Of a DNA stretch of 64,000 nt, positions 21,769 through 34,600 are shown in pieces. The stretch spans positions 1,550,001 to 1,614,000 of the forward strand of contig NC_033566.1 in the NCBI RefSeq assembly GCF_001680005.1. Reading direction: 5' to 3'. Below the pieces are notes generated by a model. It was given only the letters and a program-made list of their open reading frames with translations, was not told the origin of the DNA and ran no database searches. Position 1 is the first letter of the stretch, and each line of letters opens with the position of its first letter. The translations under genes and the position numbers were made by a program. The stretch comes from Plasmodium coatneyi (Eukaryota > Apicomplexa > Aconoidasida > Haemosporida > Plasmodiidae).

Positions 21769-22775
21769 AATCAAATGGGTGTATTGTATGCACACCCAGA
21801 TTTGTGATTTTTTATTTTTGGAGAAATTATCACCTGACCTGTTCAGGCATTTTTTTGTCACCCACCTTAATGGGAAACCTTCCCACACAGGAAAGGGGGG
21901 AAGGGTTTTTACAAAGTGCGTTAACCCCAACATAGGTGTCAATTAAATGGGAACGAATGGGCATGCGGGTAGAGATCCTCCATGCTTCTGCAAACCTTCG
22001 TTAGTTTTTCCCTCCGCACGGTTAGCCATTTTGTGCTCCTTTTCCATAATTGCGAAAACCGTATGAACAGAGAAAAAAAAAAAAAAAAAAAAACAGCCAT
22101 TTTTAAGCTAACACATTTGTTCAGGGCACTGCGGCGTGTGTAGAGGGGGGACATTGGACTTGAATTTAAAAAGGTGGTCCCCCAAATGTATCCCCTGTGG
22201 GTGAAGAGGCAGTTTTATTTTTTTTTTCGACTAAAATTGGGGTCCTGGAAGGAGGTCTCATGCACCATTAATCTTATCACACCATTGTCGCAACTACTGT
22301 CACTTTTGCAATGCACTCATATTTTATTTCCCCTGCCCGACCACGTACGCACGGGTGCCATTAGAACGATCTCGTGATGAACGCGGGACACATTTCGTCC
22401 ACAAAACCTTTTATGCACTGCGGGATGTTTGTGCGATGCAGTTAGGATGGTCATTTTGCGGGGTCGCCTTCCCCCCTCTTCTCACGTGTAATACACTGAA
22501 GAGAAATGTTTAGCAGACCTTACAACATTGTGGCAGCCATTTTTAGGTGAACCTTTGGTAACTATTTTGTTGACTTACGAGCTTTTCGCCGTTTTTCTTT
22601 TTTTTTTTTTGTTACGAAGAACAAGACTTCCCGTGCGGGGAGAGTCCCCCTTATGACGAAGGGGGAATTCCTTTTAGAAGAGTCACGGCGATGAAACAGG
22701 TTCAGGAAAAGCCTCCTGTTTAGCGAAGGAAAAACCTGACCCCATACATAACGAAATCGCACCGTTGCAGTGACG
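21769..22775. other. Intergenic between PP2C and COG4 genes
   Basis: About 1 kb between two plus-strand genes, holding the 3' flank of the first and promoter/leader of the second. An A run lies near 22072-22093 and a T run near 22598. No gene supported. Confidence 0.5.
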
Positions 22776-25700
22776 ATGACGGGGAAGTGGTTTTCCAGCG
22801 GATCGTCCAGCGAGAGTGACGAATGGAGAGGTCATCATGATATCGGCAAGCTGAGTTACCCGGACGAGGACACCTTTGACTCATGCAGCTCGTGTGGATC
22901 CCAAAACTCGCAAACACATCATCCCGAGAGGGATGAAGAATCAAACATAAAAAGAATAAACCAGTACATCGAAAAGCTGGACATCCTAAGGAACAAGTGC
23001 GACCTAAAAATAAGGCTGAATCAGCAGAAGGAGAAGGAGAACCTCGTAAACAACATCGACAACATAAACATACAGGTGAAGAAGCACTTGCTGTTTAAGC
23101 AGAAGATCAATAGAATTAACAACTCCCTTAGGGAGAAGTGCAACTATGATGCTTTTTCGCAGATGGAAAGGATCTATAAGACCATATCAAATGTTAACGC
23201 ATCGTATGAATATACTACGTTAAAAATTCAGCTGCAGGATTATATAAAGCAGGTGGAGGGTTGTGTGAGGAGGAATTACCTGGACGCCATCGAACCGCTG
23301 AATCAGTTTTTGCAGGTAAGGAGGTGTCTCTATACATATGGTAGGTCCGGGTTGCTGCGTGTGGGGAACATTCCAAACGGGGGAAGCATCCCCCATGAGG
23401 GAAGTTCCCTAGCCCATGCCTACCACACCAAGGGGGCAGTCGTCCTCCTCACAGGAGACGACGCAGTCATTGAAAGTGACATAATCAACTATGTCCAGCA
23501 TAGGGAAAGGCAACTCTCAGAGGACCCCCCCGAACATAATAACGATGCACATTCCCACACACATGCGCAAGGACAGGCGTATGCACAGATATGCAAGACA
23601 GATGAAGAGAGCATAAAGTTGTTGAACGCGTATTATGACCATGTGAAGGGTCTCATCGAGGAAGAAATTTGTGAGTGCATAAAGTTGAAGGATGTGGATG
23701 GGGTTAGGGCGAAGTTAGGCCTGTACTTGAGTATTTTTCGCAGTCGGGGGGGTAAGGAGGAGCATAATGAGAAGAATGAACAGAGGGAGAAGAAAAGGGA
23801 CTCTTCTGAGGGGGGCGGTGAGGGATCCGATGTAGGATCGGAAGAAGAAAGTAACGATGAGGCAAGCGCGATGGGCAGTCACAGTAGCGACCACGGTGAA
23901 AAGCATCCTGACGGAGGAGCCCCCACTCCCGTCCCCTTGGAGGATCAGCTGCTCCACTTCGGGGAATACCTGTTCGTGTGCCGCGTGGCCATGAAGTTGG
24001 TTGAGATGGAAGTGGATAAGCAGCTGGACCTTCTAACCCGGAAAGTAGTGAGCACAGAAGACAGCGTATACGTAGAATGCATAAAAGGGACGTACGCCTG
24101 CCTCTACAGACACAACGCCTTTTTGGAAAAGCTCCTGGGAGATCATATAGTTTACATTATTTACAACAGGAAGGCTGAGTTACTTTTTAATAAAGTCGTA
24201 AAAGCCATATGCTCAAGTTTCTGCAGTCAGGCAGAACACTTACGTATCGACAACTACAATGAGTTAACCAAGTTGGACAAAAATGTGGAGATGTTATCCT
24301 TACTGTGTTATCATTTTCAAAACATAAAAAAATTTTTACACCAATTTGGGGAAGAAAAATTTAGAAAATTGGATACCATGTTCATTTTGGCTAGCTACAT
24401 AAATAAAGAAATTTTTTCTGAACAGTCAGGTTTATTTAAAAATTTGCCTTACGTAAAATGTATACAAGACTGCCTATGTTCGTACATCGATTATGAGATA
24501 ATTTTCACCAAGCATTGTATCGATAAGGCATTCGTTTTGACAGACGACATTATGTTGTCTCTAATGGATGAGGAGAAGAGTAAAAGAAAGGACGCAAAAG
24601 ATTTTTACGAAAATTTGGCAAACTTCGAAAATATAATGATGAACAGTAGTAGCAGCAATGAGTACACATCCACCCTGTTGGACGATGCGTTTTTCATTTT
24701 TCAGAAGTCTGTCTGTAGGAGTATTAACATGAACGATATTAATACTATGTGCGTTTTGGTGAACCACATCATTTTGTTTATTGGGAGCACTTTGAGAAAT
24801 TACCTGAGTGAGAATTTGAAAACGAGTAAAAGTATATACGCTGCGTTCATTCACGATGTTTCCAATTTGAAGCCCTTCTCTTTTAGGGCTCTGTTGGGCA
24901 GCATCGATGAGACGAACTACGTGGATGAGGGCCAGGGGAACAACCGTACCGTGGCCCTGGCGCAGAACCTTGTCAGTTCGCTTAGTTACGTGAGGAGTGA
25001 AACGTCGGAGGGGGGGGCAGGCCGTAACGACGTTCCAAGTGGAAATGCTGGTCGTAATGGTGCAATACGTGGGGGGGGTGATAACTCCTCACGTGGAGAC
25101 CACCCTCAGGTGGGTAGCGAAGCGAAGGGCATCTACGACTACCTAACAGCGGAGCACTATGAGAGCCTCTTCAATCCTCTGTCTGACAGGAAAAACATGG
25201 ACAGCCAAACAATCAACTCCAAGTTCAGCTACCCCCATTGTGTAAACAACATAGACTCCTGCCACCAGTACATACAGAACTTCAAGCAGTTCATCCACGA
25301 CTATTTTGTGGACAAATTTTTAAAAGATAAAAAAAAGAAGAAAGAAAAGGAGAAGCAAAAGGAAACGCAGAATTATCTCCTCATGTTTACCAACTCGTTT
25401 GCCAATTACGACAACCTACTTAGCGACTTCGAAAAGCTCAGTGTCGAAAATTGTAAAAATCTGTTGAACATTTTGAAGGTGCACTTTATTGGACAGCTGG
25501 TCATCATCGAAAACGTGAACTTTGATATAACCAGTGAGCAGTACGCCTACTACCAGCTCAACGACCCTTACATTAACGGCTTGGTGAGCCGGATGAAGCT
25601 GATCGTTTATCACATTTCGCAATACTTTAACCAGAACATCTTTCAAATATGCGTTGGCTTGCTGGCTGAGAAGGTGAGCACACTGCTGCACGCATACATA

Positions 25701-26142
25701 CGTGCATGCATACATTGGTGCATTCATTGGTGTGTGTTTGTGTAACCCTCGTGACGTTGCAAAGGTGGCCACTGCCCCACATACACATTTTCATGCGTCA
25801 TATATTTTTTTCCCCTTATAGATCTGCAAATACATCGAGCGGATCGTGCGCACGAAGAAATTTAGCCTCTACGGTTGCGTCCAATTAGACAACGACATCC
25901 GAAACCTCATGCTGTTCTTCACCTCTCTCACCAGCATCAACGTGAAGAAGGAGTTCACCAAGCTGCTGGAAATTTGCGAATTACTTAACATAAACGACTT
26001 GCAGGACTTTAAGGATTTTTACGAGGAAAATAAGAACAACCTAAGTGCCAGCGAGGTGGAGGACATCATTTCGATGCGCAATGACATTTCGGAGGAGCTC
26101 CTTCGTCAGATCAAGCTGTACATGAATTGGGGCGCACCGTAA
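22776..26142 (+). CDS. COG4: Conserved oligomeric Golgi complex subunit 4
   Basis: Subunit of the COG tether that holds retrograde vesicles at the Golgi. Exons 22776-25673 and 25822-26142 join in phase 0 to 1072 residues. The ATG is at 22776; the open frame upstream has only a GTG. The N-terminus is Ser/Asp-rich, followed by a helical region (about 50-185, INQYIEKLDILRNKCDLKI) typical of COG4's N-terminal coiled coil. The decisive similarity is the C-terminal helical end: FTSLTSINVKKEFTKLLEIC, LLNINDLQDF and SASEVEDIISMRNDIS, matching the COG4 pattern TPAEVRQVLALRIDF. An acidic insert lies at about 335-390. At 1072 residues it exceeds human COG4 (about 785) because of such inserts. A strong splice donor (CAG|GTAAGG) at about 23317 raises the possibility of one more intron. 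Confidence 0.8.
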
Positions 26143-26425
26143 GATATAGCCCAACCGGGATGGCAGAAACGGAGGACGGACGGACTCCTCACCGTTCGCC
26201 TCACCCATCCTGGAGAAATTACACTCAAAAGATACAAAAAAAAAAATAGCCAAATTGACATCGCGCTGTTTTTTTTTTTTTTTCTTTCTAAAAAGTTATG
26301 AACAGGTCAGGCAAAATATCAAAAAAGGGGAAGGAAAAAAAAAAAAAAAAAAAAAAAATCAAAACGGTTAGCAGCTTGGCAACAAATGATCAAAGCCCCT
26401 GAGGGGGAAGCACAGCGTGGCCCTC
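26143..26425. other. Convergent 3' space between COG4 and ALY genes
   Basis: About 280 bases between stop codons of facing genes. It contains a T run near 26268-26283 and A runs near 26236 and 26336-26358, fitting shared 3' untranslated sequence. Confidence 0.5.
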
Positions 26426-27747
26426 CTACCAAGGGCATCTACTTTTGTACTTCTTTCTGTAGCCATAATTTCTCCCATGTATTATTTCCATTTTGATTGC
26501 CATTCCTTCTATTTCGGACCCTGCGCGGGGGGGGACAAAAAAAAAAAAAAAAAAAAAATTACAACAGTTATGCTGATTGTGCAAAGATGTGTGCACAGTT
26601 GGAATGTCCTGCCCATCCGTATGTGCAGTTTTGCACTTTAAGGAAACTGTCTCTCCTCCATTCCCAGCTAACCGTCGTATTTGTCTATGGCCTTCTGCGC
26701 GTCGTTGATGTTTTCGAAAACGCACACGCCTGTGCCCTGAGTGGAGGAAAAAAGGTGTACACGTCAGTGGTGTGGTAGTCAACACATGTTCAAAAGGGGA
26801 AAAGCGCACATGCGGAGGGGAGGGAAGCAGCCCGGACGTTAGCCCCTCCTCCATTTCATCAGTGCAAATTACATCCGATCTGTCCGTGTGGTCGTAGTTT
26901 ATCCAGGCATTCACGACTTTGCACACGTTACTGAAGAGTTCCTGCAGAAGGGGGGGGAAGCAAATGACCACGTGGTGCAAGAACATAGGGGTGTACATCA
27001 ACAATGCGATCATAGATACGTATGCAGGTGCGGCCACTAGGGCCATCGCTATGGCCAACACAAATGCTGACGGTACCACTAAGTCGTTCTTCGAGATGGT
27101 GTAGTCCAGGTTTGAAATTTTCACACGCACTTGGCTGTCCCGTTCGTCGTGGTACTTCAAGGGGGAAAGAAAAAAGACACAAATAAGGGGATAACGGTGA
27201 ACGTGTCGAATGTGGTTGGTGAAGAGGTCCACCTTGGCAATTTTCCTTTACAGCGCCTATTAGAGGTGCACGCATGCAGGTTGGCGTGTCTCTACCTGGT
27301 AGGAATTCCTGTTGTTGTACTTGTTTATTCTGTTGTGGTGGGGGTTAGTCTTGTAACCTTCGTTCTACGGGAGGGGGGAAATACATAGAAGCAATGTTTA
27401 TCTCGTTGGCCGCGTGGGGTGTAGACAGGCAGATGCATCCCCCGATGGGTACAGGGGCCCCGTCTCTAACTCTCCTCTAATGGGTCATTACGTGGGAGTT
27501 GTTATAACCGCCGTGTTGTCTATGGTAGTGTTTCCGGTGATGATGATCGTCTAAAGGGGGACAAAAAAAAAAAAAGAGGAATGCTATTAGCTGTGCAGGT
27601 GGCAGGAGCTATCACTTCGTGGGGGTGCTTATTGACCGGAGGGGCCGCGTCTGCATCGTTCGTTTCATCCTCTCCATGGATGCTTTCTCCACGACATTTC
27701 TCTTTCCCTCCTGACGTACTATTATTGTATTTCCTGAATTCCCTCAT
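26426..27747 (-). CDS. ALY/REF-type RRM protein (mRNA export adaptor)
   Basis: Seven short exons join in frame to 152 residues: 27747-27720, 27550-27492, 27364-27296, 27154-27080, 26941-26873, 26736-26673 and 26520-26426. The N-terminal 50 residues are rich in His, Asn, Tyr and Arg (DHHHRKHYHRQHGGY). The rest is one RNA-recognition motif: RNP2-like VRVKISNLDYTISKND, then ELFSNVCKVVNAWINYDH, RNP1-like TDRSDGTGVCVFENI, NDAQKAIDKYDG, and a last strand IEGMAIKMEII. The pattern NLDYxIS ... YDxxxRSxGxxxVxFE ... A..A...Y.G matches ALYREF/Yra1. Those proteins load onto mRNA through TREX and hand it to the export receptor in the nucleus. It is shorter than typical ALY (about 250) and ends with a basic tail (GYRKKYKSRCPW). 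The exon 6 donor (GTTAGC) and exon 4 donor (GTGGTA) are weak, but the phases fit. Confidence 0.78.
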
Positions 27748-28633
27748 TGTGGCAATTCACAATGTTACTCTCCGTTACACAAAAAAAAAAAAAAAAAAGA
27801 AAAAGAAAACAGGAAAATTATGTCTCCATAAAATTATGCGCATTCGTATGGGTAACAAAACTGACGAGCATGGTAAACTTTTCTCTGACGTATGGCATCA
27901 TTGTATGCATTTGCTTCTAATAGCGTTGGCGATAATTTGTGTTGAATTCATTACGATGTTGATGGGGTGGAGGAGAAGGCGACGCAGTTCGCGCTGCTTG
28001 GGCGTTTAAATTTTAAGCTATGTGGGAGACTCCAATACGGGCAACACCAATACATGCGCCTAAGTGATTGTACTAGGTTTTATGAATGCTTGTAATTGAA
28101 GGCGAACATTGCGAAGGTGCGGTATGCTGAAGTGCGCAACGTGCCTAGGGAACACAGGACCACGATTCATCTATTAGTACATCCCACCAACGGAGCAATG
28201 AAGAAAAAAAAAAAAAAAAAAAAAAAAAAAAACGCTACACTGGAGTACCACATGACATGTGAACTTTTCCCTGTTGCATAATTATTTGAACGAATCGACA
28301 AACGGAGGTAGAAACTGCTGTCACGCGTTATTGCGAAAAGGGATGTCATCGATGTGGTAACCTACGCAGGTGAAGCGCTATGAATTGCCCTACTCCATTT
28401 TAGCATAGCTAGCGAATCGGGGATTATCCCATTTGGGCCTATTTAGACCCCGCTGTTATTTGACACCCTGGTGCAACGGTCGATCGGTTAGCGCAAAGGG
28501 GAAGCGGGAAAAGCCCATCAAGTGGCACAGCCTTTGTCGCGTAGCAGTTGACAAGAAGGAACAACTGCCCCCGTCCCAACGAACGAATGAACGAACCAAC
28601 TAACCGACCAACCAACCGACCAACGAACCAACC
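27748..28633. other. Divergent intergenic region (ALY / listerin)
   Basis: About 890 bases between two genes pointing apart. It contains A runs at about 27781-27798 and 28204-28231, and the tetranucleotide repeat listed separately next to the listerin ATG. No gene supported. Confidence 0.5.
28576..28633 (+). repeat. Degenerate 4-bp tandem repeat abutting the listerin start codon
   Basis: About 14 copies of a 4-bp unit (CCAA, CGAA, CCGA, CTAA and TGAA variants) run without interruption up to the ATG at 28634. The tract lies in the predicted 5' leader, has no ATG in it, and is C/A-rich on the coding strand. Confidence 0.85.
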
Positions 28634-31600
28634 ATGAAGAAAAAAAAAGTCGTCAAGTTGAAGGAGGAATACGTGCCGAAAGGGAACTACTGTAAAATTA
28701 CATGAACATACATGAAACATGGAAAAGTGATGTGATGGTATTTTTGGGGGGCGCCGAGAGAGACGGGGAAAATCCCCACTGGCGCAGTCCAAAGCGTCAC
28801 CGTTGTGTCCAGAACTGAGCAAATATGTTGAACCGCCACAGGGTGACGCTTCTACCTTCTGTTCACCGAGAGTGCAGATCTACCTGCACCCGAACGTAGT
28901 TGTACACACATAACTGCTCACGCATGTGGGTTTCCTTTTCCCCCCTCCCCATCTACAGTTAGCAAAGATGCCCTGTTGACCAACATTTTCATGCAGAGTG
29001 CAGAGAACGTCCTGTCGGAAGTCGAGTCGAAGAATTCCCAGCTGATTGTTAACTGTATAAATAAGTTGCACAAAAAAAATCTACAAACGAAGTTGAAGGC
29101 CATAAGTGTAAGTAGCTATTTTGACATTTTTTTTTTTTTTTCCCCCTCTGTATCGTTGCTTGTGGAGATAAGTGGATGGACTGACCTACCGAAACGTCTC
29201 AATTTTTGCATGGTCATTTGTGGTACTTTCCTCGTGGATTCTTTTTTTCCGCTAATTTGTGTAATCCACACCGTATGTGATTCCTACCCGTAGGAACTAA
29301 TTCAACACCTGAGCAAGTACGATGAAGACGAAGTGAGCCACCTCTTCGCATCCTACATAAGCGTTTACAAAAAGTTGATATATCACCCGAACTATGGCCT
29401 GAGGGAAAGTAAGGAGCTCGTTTGACTTGCCGTTATGCGGCATCACAGTTTTATTGCAGCCGCATTGCTTTTTCCCCTTTCTTCACCAAGCTGTTTTCTT
29501 TGCCCCATTTCACAGATTTAAACCTGTGTCTGAAGCTGTTCATAGTGAAAGTTAAGACGAAGATCAAGGCCCACCTGAGTGTGTTTTTGCCGCCACTCTT
29601 TTTGTCTCTCTTCGACTACAGTAAAAATGTAAGGCCAACAGGTTCCGGACGAGGCGTCTATTAGTGCACGCCGCATCGACAACGCATCGACAACGCATCG
29701 ACAACGCATCGACAACGCATCGACAGCGCATCGGTCCAGCTGTCACACTGTTGCTTCTCCCCCCCTACAGGTAAAAAACATCGCGGCGGATATTTTGCTC
29801 TCCATTTTCCCCCCCAAGGGGAAGACCCAAGAGTCCAGTCTGGTGGAAGACCCAGTTAAGCACCCTCCAGTGAAGGCAAAAAAAACACAGCCGGGAAAGA
29901 TACGCCTACAGGAGGAACTCAAGCTATACGGAGTGATCAAAAATTTGAAGGTCAATTTGACAAACCTGTATAACTGTCTGAAGTATGTTGGTGGTCCCCT
30001 CTGTGAGGAAGTCACGAAGAATTTGAAAAATAAGAAGAACGACGAGGACTACGATTATGGTGTTTACCTCTTCAACGTTGTTTGTTTTTATCCATCCCTT
30101 TTGTACATGTTGGTGAGAATTGCAAAGGGGTGTGACGACGAAGGGGGGAAGGCAACCCCCCCTGTGGAGGACAACAATGAGACGGCCTCACCGAACCGCA
30201 GAGACGTCAACTCAGTGAAGCAGTTCATCAGGAAGGAATTTCCAACCTTCGCTAGCACGTTCAACCTCTTCTTCAATGCGATCAACTCAATTTACAAAGA
30301 AAGTAAAGACAACGAGCGGGTAAAGAAAATGCTCTTCCTGGCAGTCTACAACATTATATACTTGCTGAAGAAGTATAAATTGAACTACTCCGATTTTGAA
30401 GAAGAAAAAGCCAACGTATCCATCTGCAATTACATTTCTTCCGTCGTCAGCAATAAAGATGAGTACATCCTCAAACACATAAACCACCTGCTGTTGTTGT
30501 ATTTTTTTTCGGAAAATAAAAAAATGATCAATGAGAATTTTTTGAAAAGTTATTTGTCCCTAATTAAGCACAACAAAAATGTGAAGAATGACATTTTCAA
30601 TTATAACATTTCTTTGTTCATTTTTATTTTTGAGAAGGAGGATATTCGAGATTTTTTTTTTTTTTTTTTTTTTTTATTTCTCTTTTTGCTGTTGCACGGG
30701 ATGTCATCTTCGCTAGTTGTGTACTACGATTTGTTGCAGCATTTGTTTGGTTACTTCGACGGGGGGGAAGCAACCCATGGGATGGGTCTCATCCAGGGGG
30801 AAGATGCAGGTGTTCAGTACTCCCTTTCCGAATCGGATTGCTATACCTTGCTCAGTGAAAGCATCTTGCACCTGCCGTTAGAGACGATCTTTGCGCAGAA
30901 AGTTGGTGTGACATACAAATGCTCATTCAGGAGGGTAAACCATTTATGTGAAGCCCTCTCCAACATGTACTACTGCCACAAGAAGAAGCCAAGTAAGGAC
31001 GGTAAGGACAAGGACCAGTTTGAAGAATTGAAGAGGAAAATAATTGCAGAGAAGCTGGACGAGACTAACTTCATCCGTACGTATATAAACTTTCTCAAGT
31101 CATCCAAGTGTGCACACACAGTTTTGCTCACTTGTTTGGACATGTTAAGTCGGTACACAAACGATTTGGCGAAGCAGTTGGGGGCAGGTCATACGATGGA
31201 ATGTGAAACATTTGTTGACCGATCGGAGGGATCCCCCCAATGTGGTGACAACCCCAGCGGGAGGCACAAATATCACGATGCGGTAGACTTCATTTTGAAC
31301 CTCCTAACAGAACTGAAAGGAGTGGTGTTCCCACCAGGGGTAGAAGTGGACAACCCAGAAGATGTAACCAACAGAAGCAATGCCCCTGTGAGGGTAGCCT
31401 TCATTCGAACGTTGAAGGGCACCTTCAAAATCGCCTGCCTGCTGGTAGAGGGAAGAAATTACGAAGCCGCTGGAATGGTGAAGAAGCATTGGGGGCTTTT
31501 GGAGTTTTTCTTGGCGCAGGGGGAAGTGGAGGATGATGAGGTTTCTCTGGAGAGGGTATTTTACGTCTTTATGGACTTCCTAACGTGGGGTAAACGTGGG

Positions 31601-34600
31601 CACAGGGAGAAGGTGAACCTTGCAGAAGAGGCAACGCATGGGGGAGATGCCCTGTTCAGCTCCCTGGACGTGAGTTTGAACCTCTTGGCGTTTATTTGTT
31701 CCAAGGGGGGGAAGTCGTGTGATGCACTGGCCAAGTCCCTGCAGGAGGTAAGCATAAACGCGATACGTCCCTTTTTAGCATTTTCGATGCTACACAAATT
31801 GCGTTTCCGATTGTTGCGTGTGTGACCCCCTGTTTATATACATAGGACCTGTCTCTACATGCTAATGTGCACTTGCTTCTTTATGTTTACCCCCCTTTCA
31901 GGCACTTTTTGAAGCACCCCCAACTGAGGAAACGGTCGAGAAGCAGCTAGCTATCTGCGTGAAGCTGATCAATTTTATGAAGAAGGAGCGCACCAAGTTT
32001 TTCGACCTCTCGGAGACGGCCCTCGAATTATACAGATACTACCTCCAGCAGGATGTAATGGGTGGAGGCGCATCACTGAAGGCGTTTTACGCCGCTTTGC
32101 AGGGGGACGCAGAAGACCATCCTGACCTCTTTGGAGAGAAGTTCTACCAAGGTTTATTTCATGCGTATAGGGAAAAAATGAACTTAAGTCGAGCCCTCCC
32201 GGATGAAGATTTTTCCTGTTTCTTCTCCTCTTATGCAATGGGAAGAAGGAAGGAGGCTGTCCCACTGGAAGATATTCACCTACATTTGTTGTTTGCAACT
32301 CTCCTGAATGTGAAAGACGAACAAGTGGAGGGACATATGAAGGAGTTGTTCGTCTCGTCAAGACTCAGTAAGGACAGTACATTCTCCTGCCTGCAGGTAA
32401 TGCGGGATGTGTATAAATGGTGTAGGGAGAACGATGAGGAGGAGGGAAGGGGGAAGGTGTGGTCCTCCTTCACATCTACCATGAACCAATTTGAAGACGA
32501 CTTTGATGAAAGCGAAAGTGATGACACGAGTGAAGTGGCCGAGGGGGACCATTTTAAAGTTGGCCTACTGGTGAGTAACTCTTTGGTAAGGTTAACCTAC
32601 ATTGGTGAGGAGGAGGAAGAAGAAAACACAAACTACGGAAACTACGCAAACTACGCATTGGCTATGAACCATTTGAAGAGGGAAGACGAGGAGCGTCCCA
32701 CAAAAGGAAGTGTCCAACAGAAGAACACTGAAGAAGCATTCTTGTTGTTACGCAGGAAGGATATCCTAAACACGAGATTCATAGAGAGACTGCTAGGTTT
32801 GTACAAACTGTACTACCAAGTGGAACGTTTTTCCGTTGGCCACTTGAAGGGATTCACCATGCTATGCTTTGACGGGACAACTCCAGGGGCAGGTGAGGAG
32901 AAGGCCCAGAAGGAGTCACACAAAAAGGAAGTATATCCATTCTGCACTTTCTACCATTTCGCGTATTCCAACATTAGGAGTAGATCGTTGTTCTATCACA
33001 TAGTCAGCTTGAGGGATAAGGTAGAAACAGATGAGGGAGAGGAAGTGGGGATGCTGGATCTGCTCATTTATGTGTATAGACAGCTGGAGAGGAAGAAGAG
33101 TAGGAAGAAATTACCTGCCAACCATGTGAGCATATCAGACGTGGTGTGCGTCATGAGGCAGGTGAATAAATGGGACGTCTTTAACATTTGTAGACACATC
33201 CTAACGGATCGAAGAGGCAGTGGGGGGTTCTCTCCAGATGCGATGAGGGACGTCATTCGAGAACTGGACAGTTTTAAGGTGAAGAGCTTGTTCGACTTGC
33301 AGGTGAAGGTGTTCCTGTTTGAGGAGTGCCTTCTCTGCGCTGGGGGTGGCAGCCATGTTGCCAGGGAGGATGACCTCCACCTCGACACGAAGAATTACGA
33401 AGATGAAATCGCCAAACTGAAGGAGAGATTGCCGGTTGGTCTGCACTCCTACGTGGAGAGGAACCTTTCCCTGACCGTTAAGGGAGAGCTGCCCTGCTTA
33501 AACCTTCTGTACCACTTGATATGCATAAGCAGCAGATACCGAGACGTTAATCTGTTCGAGTGCGTCATCGTGAGGAGGAAGGTACTGCTAGGGATGGCCC
33601 TCCAGTATATCACTTGGAACAACTTTGACGTGTTCTTTTGTTGCCTCGGGTTTGTGAGGGGCGCCTTTCCCGGGGGGGGCGACCATCCCAACGGGGGGGA
33701 AAGCATAACCATAACGAACGGTGTCCCCCCAAGTGATGTCCCCCCGTGTGATGCCAACCCCGTGGAGGAGGCCTTCCGCAAGTACCTGATCACTGTGAAA
33801 AACTTCTACCGAAAGATGCACGACGAGCAGATCGCACTGCATAGGCAGAAATGGAAGACCCTAAATGAGACCCTCACAGGATATAGCAACAGTAGGAAGA
33901 TACTCCCCCCCCCAGTTGACAACAAACTAAAGAAACAAAAAGGGAAGGAGAAAAGAATCGAAAGCAAAAGGGAGTCCCACCAGTTATTGCATTCGAAGAT
34001 GGGAATACATTTTTTGAAGTACACATATAGGAAGTGTCAAATGGAGGGCAAAACATATCTATCGACCTTTAAGGGAACAAAGAAAATTACATCCGATCTA
34101 GTGAAGCTTCTTTACTTCATCGTCTCCATTAGTTGCTATGATGACGGATTGGTGGATGAAGAAATGGTGACGCTAGCTACACAAATGGTTAAACTACTTA
34201 TACAGATGGATGGGGAAAATATCAAGTCGCTTTATAAGATTTATTTGTTCTCTCTTCCAGATAGTATTACCCACTTTTGCGACGACATCACAACAGACAT
34301 TTTCCGTCTGGATGAATTGGAACTAAGCAGACATGGGTTGGCCAAATTGATGAGAAGAATGCTGGACCTTTATGTAAACACCTATTATCTTTTTATCCTC
34401 TTTTCAAATGTAGACAAATGCAAAGAGAGCAACTTTTTCGTTGAAAAAACGCTAAGTATTCTTCTCATGAATTGCCTCTTCTTTGCTGAACTGCATAAGT
34501 TGAGGAGCTCACATATGTTTGCGTTTTCTGTGATAAGTTCCTATTTGCATATTAATGAAGGGGGGAGGAACTTATTTTTGCTTTCCGCTGCGGGGGGGGG

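Noticed and set aside
28439..28822. 127-residue minus-strand frame upstream of listerin
   Set aside because: It covers the tetranucleotide repeat and listerin exon 1 in reverse; repeated WFVGRLVGRLVG residues come from the repeat.
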